Assembly (NCBI GenBank): GCA_028284285.1
Contig: JANQSA010000032.1
Coordinates: 62,001-126,000 of the forward strand
Source: Croceivirga sp.
Lineage (GTDB): Bacteria; Bacteroidota; Bacteroidia; Flavobacteriales; Flavobacteriaceae
Length of the DNA stretch: 64,000 nt
Direction: 5' to 3'
Shown: in pieces, positions 62,523 through 64,000 of the stretch
Layout of the letters: each line of letters opens with the position of its first letter
How positions within the stretch are numbered: position 1 is the first letter of the stretch
Position numbers and translations under genes: made by a program
The notes under the pieces: generated by a model
What the model saw: the letters and a program-made list of their open reading frames with translations, nothing else
Database searches by the model: none
Told to the model about the DNA's origin: nothing

Positions 62523-64000
62523 TTAGAAAGAAAGGTCAATGCCGAATATAAAGGTTTGAGGACGTGGATACCCTCCAAAGTCAACACCGTATACGTTTCC
62601 TCCTTGTGTGTTGATTTCAGGATCATAACCCGAGTAGTCGGTAATGACAAATATATTTTGCCCCGTAACATATACCCTTAGCGTGTCTAGAAAACCATTA
62701 TCTTCTATATTCCAACCTAAGGTGGCATTGTTCAATCTAAAGAATGAACCGTCTTCGATAAATCTTGAAGAAGAAACAGGAGCTACCAAGGGACTCTCAT
62801 CAACATCTAGATATTCCCGGAAAATATTGTTCCCGTTTTGCCCCAAAGAAGCTGCACTGGAGTAAGCCCTCGCCGTGTTATTAAAAATATCAATTCCGCC
62901 AACTCCGTTAAAACCTAATGTTAAATCAAAGTTTTTGTATGTCGTGCCAATATTTAATCCGTAAATGGAATTTGGCAATGCATCGCCCACTATTTCCGGA
63001 TCTGATACAATTTCTACACCATCTGCATCAAACCCTTGAAACCGAGGCAAAAAGAACGATCCCGCAGATTCTCCGTTCGTGAAGATGCTGCTAAATTCTC
63101 CTGAAGCCCCAGGACCTGAGATATTTCCAACAAAAATGTCGGTTGTGAGTCCTTCAATGCTGTTATCCAAAAATGAGATGTTTCCCGTTAGGTCAAGCGA
63201 GAAGTCTTCCGTTCTTACAACGTTTACGTCCAACGCAAATTCAAAACCTTTATTAATGACTTCCGCATCAGAGTTTACAAAAATTGTGCTGGCCAATGCC
63301 GGGACCGGTGCAGAGACTTCTAAGAAAAGGTCCGTAGTAGTTTTGTAAAAATAGTCTACCGTACCGCTGACCTTACCATTGAGTATAGCCCAATCCAAAC
63401 CAATGTTATATTGTTCGGTTACCTCCCATTTTAAATCAGGATTCGGAGTTCGCGTAGTGGTTACACCATTGACAACGGTGGTTCCAGCAAAGGTAAAGCT
63501 ATTGTCAAAGCTAGTTGCAAAAGAGGCCTGTGTCACTCTTACCGGGACAGCTTGGTTACCTGTTTGTCCCCAACCTAGTCTTAATTTTAGGTTCGAAAAC
63601 ACCTCAGAATCCGTTAGAAAGTCTTCTTGACTTATTCTCCAACCTAAGGCAACAGCAGGAAAATATCCATACTTATTGTTTTCACCAAACACCGATGACC
63701 CATCTGCCCTTAACGATGCGGTTACCAAATATTTATCCAAAAAGCTAGCATTGAACCTACCAAAGAACGATTGCAGTTTTCTCTCGGTATTTGATGATGC
63801 TACAGTGGTATTCTCTGGAGAGGCGACCCCCAAATTGAAAATTGGGTCAATCTCTGTGGTACTAAAGTCGAACCGTTCTATCCGCAAAGCGGTGTTATTG
63901 AACGTTTGATAGGAATGCCCTAAAAGAACATCAAAATTCCATTTGTCATAGCTTTTTGTATACGTCAAGAAATTCTCTATCAATACATTGGTATCTTCCC
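62523..64000 (-). CDS. SusC/RagA-like TonB-dependent receptor, C-terminal part (runs off window)
   Basis: 'TASLRADGSSVFGENNKYGYFPAVALGWRISQEDFL', 'LKLRLGWGQTGNQAV', 'GYDPEINTQGGNVYGVDFGGYPRPQTFIFGIDLSF'; frame remains open to 64000. Confidence 0.95.
   Translation of the reverse strand, partial: EDTNVLIENFLTYTKSYDKWNFDVLLGHSYQTFNNTALRIERFDFSTTEIDPIFNLGVASPENTTVASSNTERKLQSFFGRFNASFLDKYLVTASLRADGSSVFGENNKYGYFPAVALGWRISQEDFLTDSEVFSNLKLRLGWGQTGNQAVPVRVTQASFATSFDNSFTFAGTTVVNGVTTTRTPNPDLKWEVTEQYNIGLDWAILNGKVSGTVDYFYKTTTDLFLEVSAPVPALASTIFVNSDAEVINKGFEFALDVNVVRTEDFSLDLTGNISFLDNSIEGLTTDIFVGNISGPGASGEFSSIFTNGESAGSFFLPRFQGFDADGVEIVSDPEIVGDALPNSIYGLNIGTTYKNFDLTLGFNGVGGIDIFNNTARAYSSAASLGQNGNNIFREYLDVDESPLVAPVSSSRFIEDGSFFRLNNATLGWNIEDNGFLDTLRVYVTGQNIFVITDYSGYDPEINTQGGNVYGVDFGGYPRPQTFIFGIDLSF

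Noticed and set aside
62523-63983. SusC start at the 63983 ORF boundary
   Set aside because: The frame continues upstream (EDTNVLIENFL...) to the window edge; the called start is an internal TTG.

Overview
Flavobacteriia-like (Bacteroidota) chromosomal window. Calls rest on reading the supplied translations and DNA; no database search was run. Positions 1-45 kb are mainly housekeeping genes: the tail of an ebo-type cluster, dnaX, rnpB, rsmD, a RecD-like helicase, a kdsB/HAD/kdnB-like/plsC-like block, a giant T9SS-sorted ExeM/NucH-type nuclease, yebC, glsA, gcvT, thrABC, nnrDE, clpC, gyrA, a thiolase, a 7TM-HD (PgpH-like) protein, and tRNA-Ser and tRNA-Pro. Positions 45.4-64 kb hold a co-oriented minus-strand SusCD/HTCS locus. 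It encodes a PI-PLC-like phosphodiesterase, a lipoprotein metallophosphoesterase, GH92-, GH29- and GH115-like enzymes, a myo-inositol oxygenase and a sodium/solute symporter. I propose it as an undescribed utilization locus for inositol-phosphate glycolipids (GPI- or GIPC-type), and it lies beside a tRNA-Pro surrounded by tRNA fragments. Smaller signals: an A10 slippery tract in dnaX whose -1 frame gives K-E-stop (E. coli gamma-like); an Ile/Thr leader peptide plus hairpin upstream of thrA; 48 exactly phased heptanucleotides filling a convergent intergenic gap; and a decayed yebC 3' copy near a GG-leader, four-cysteine peptide gene.
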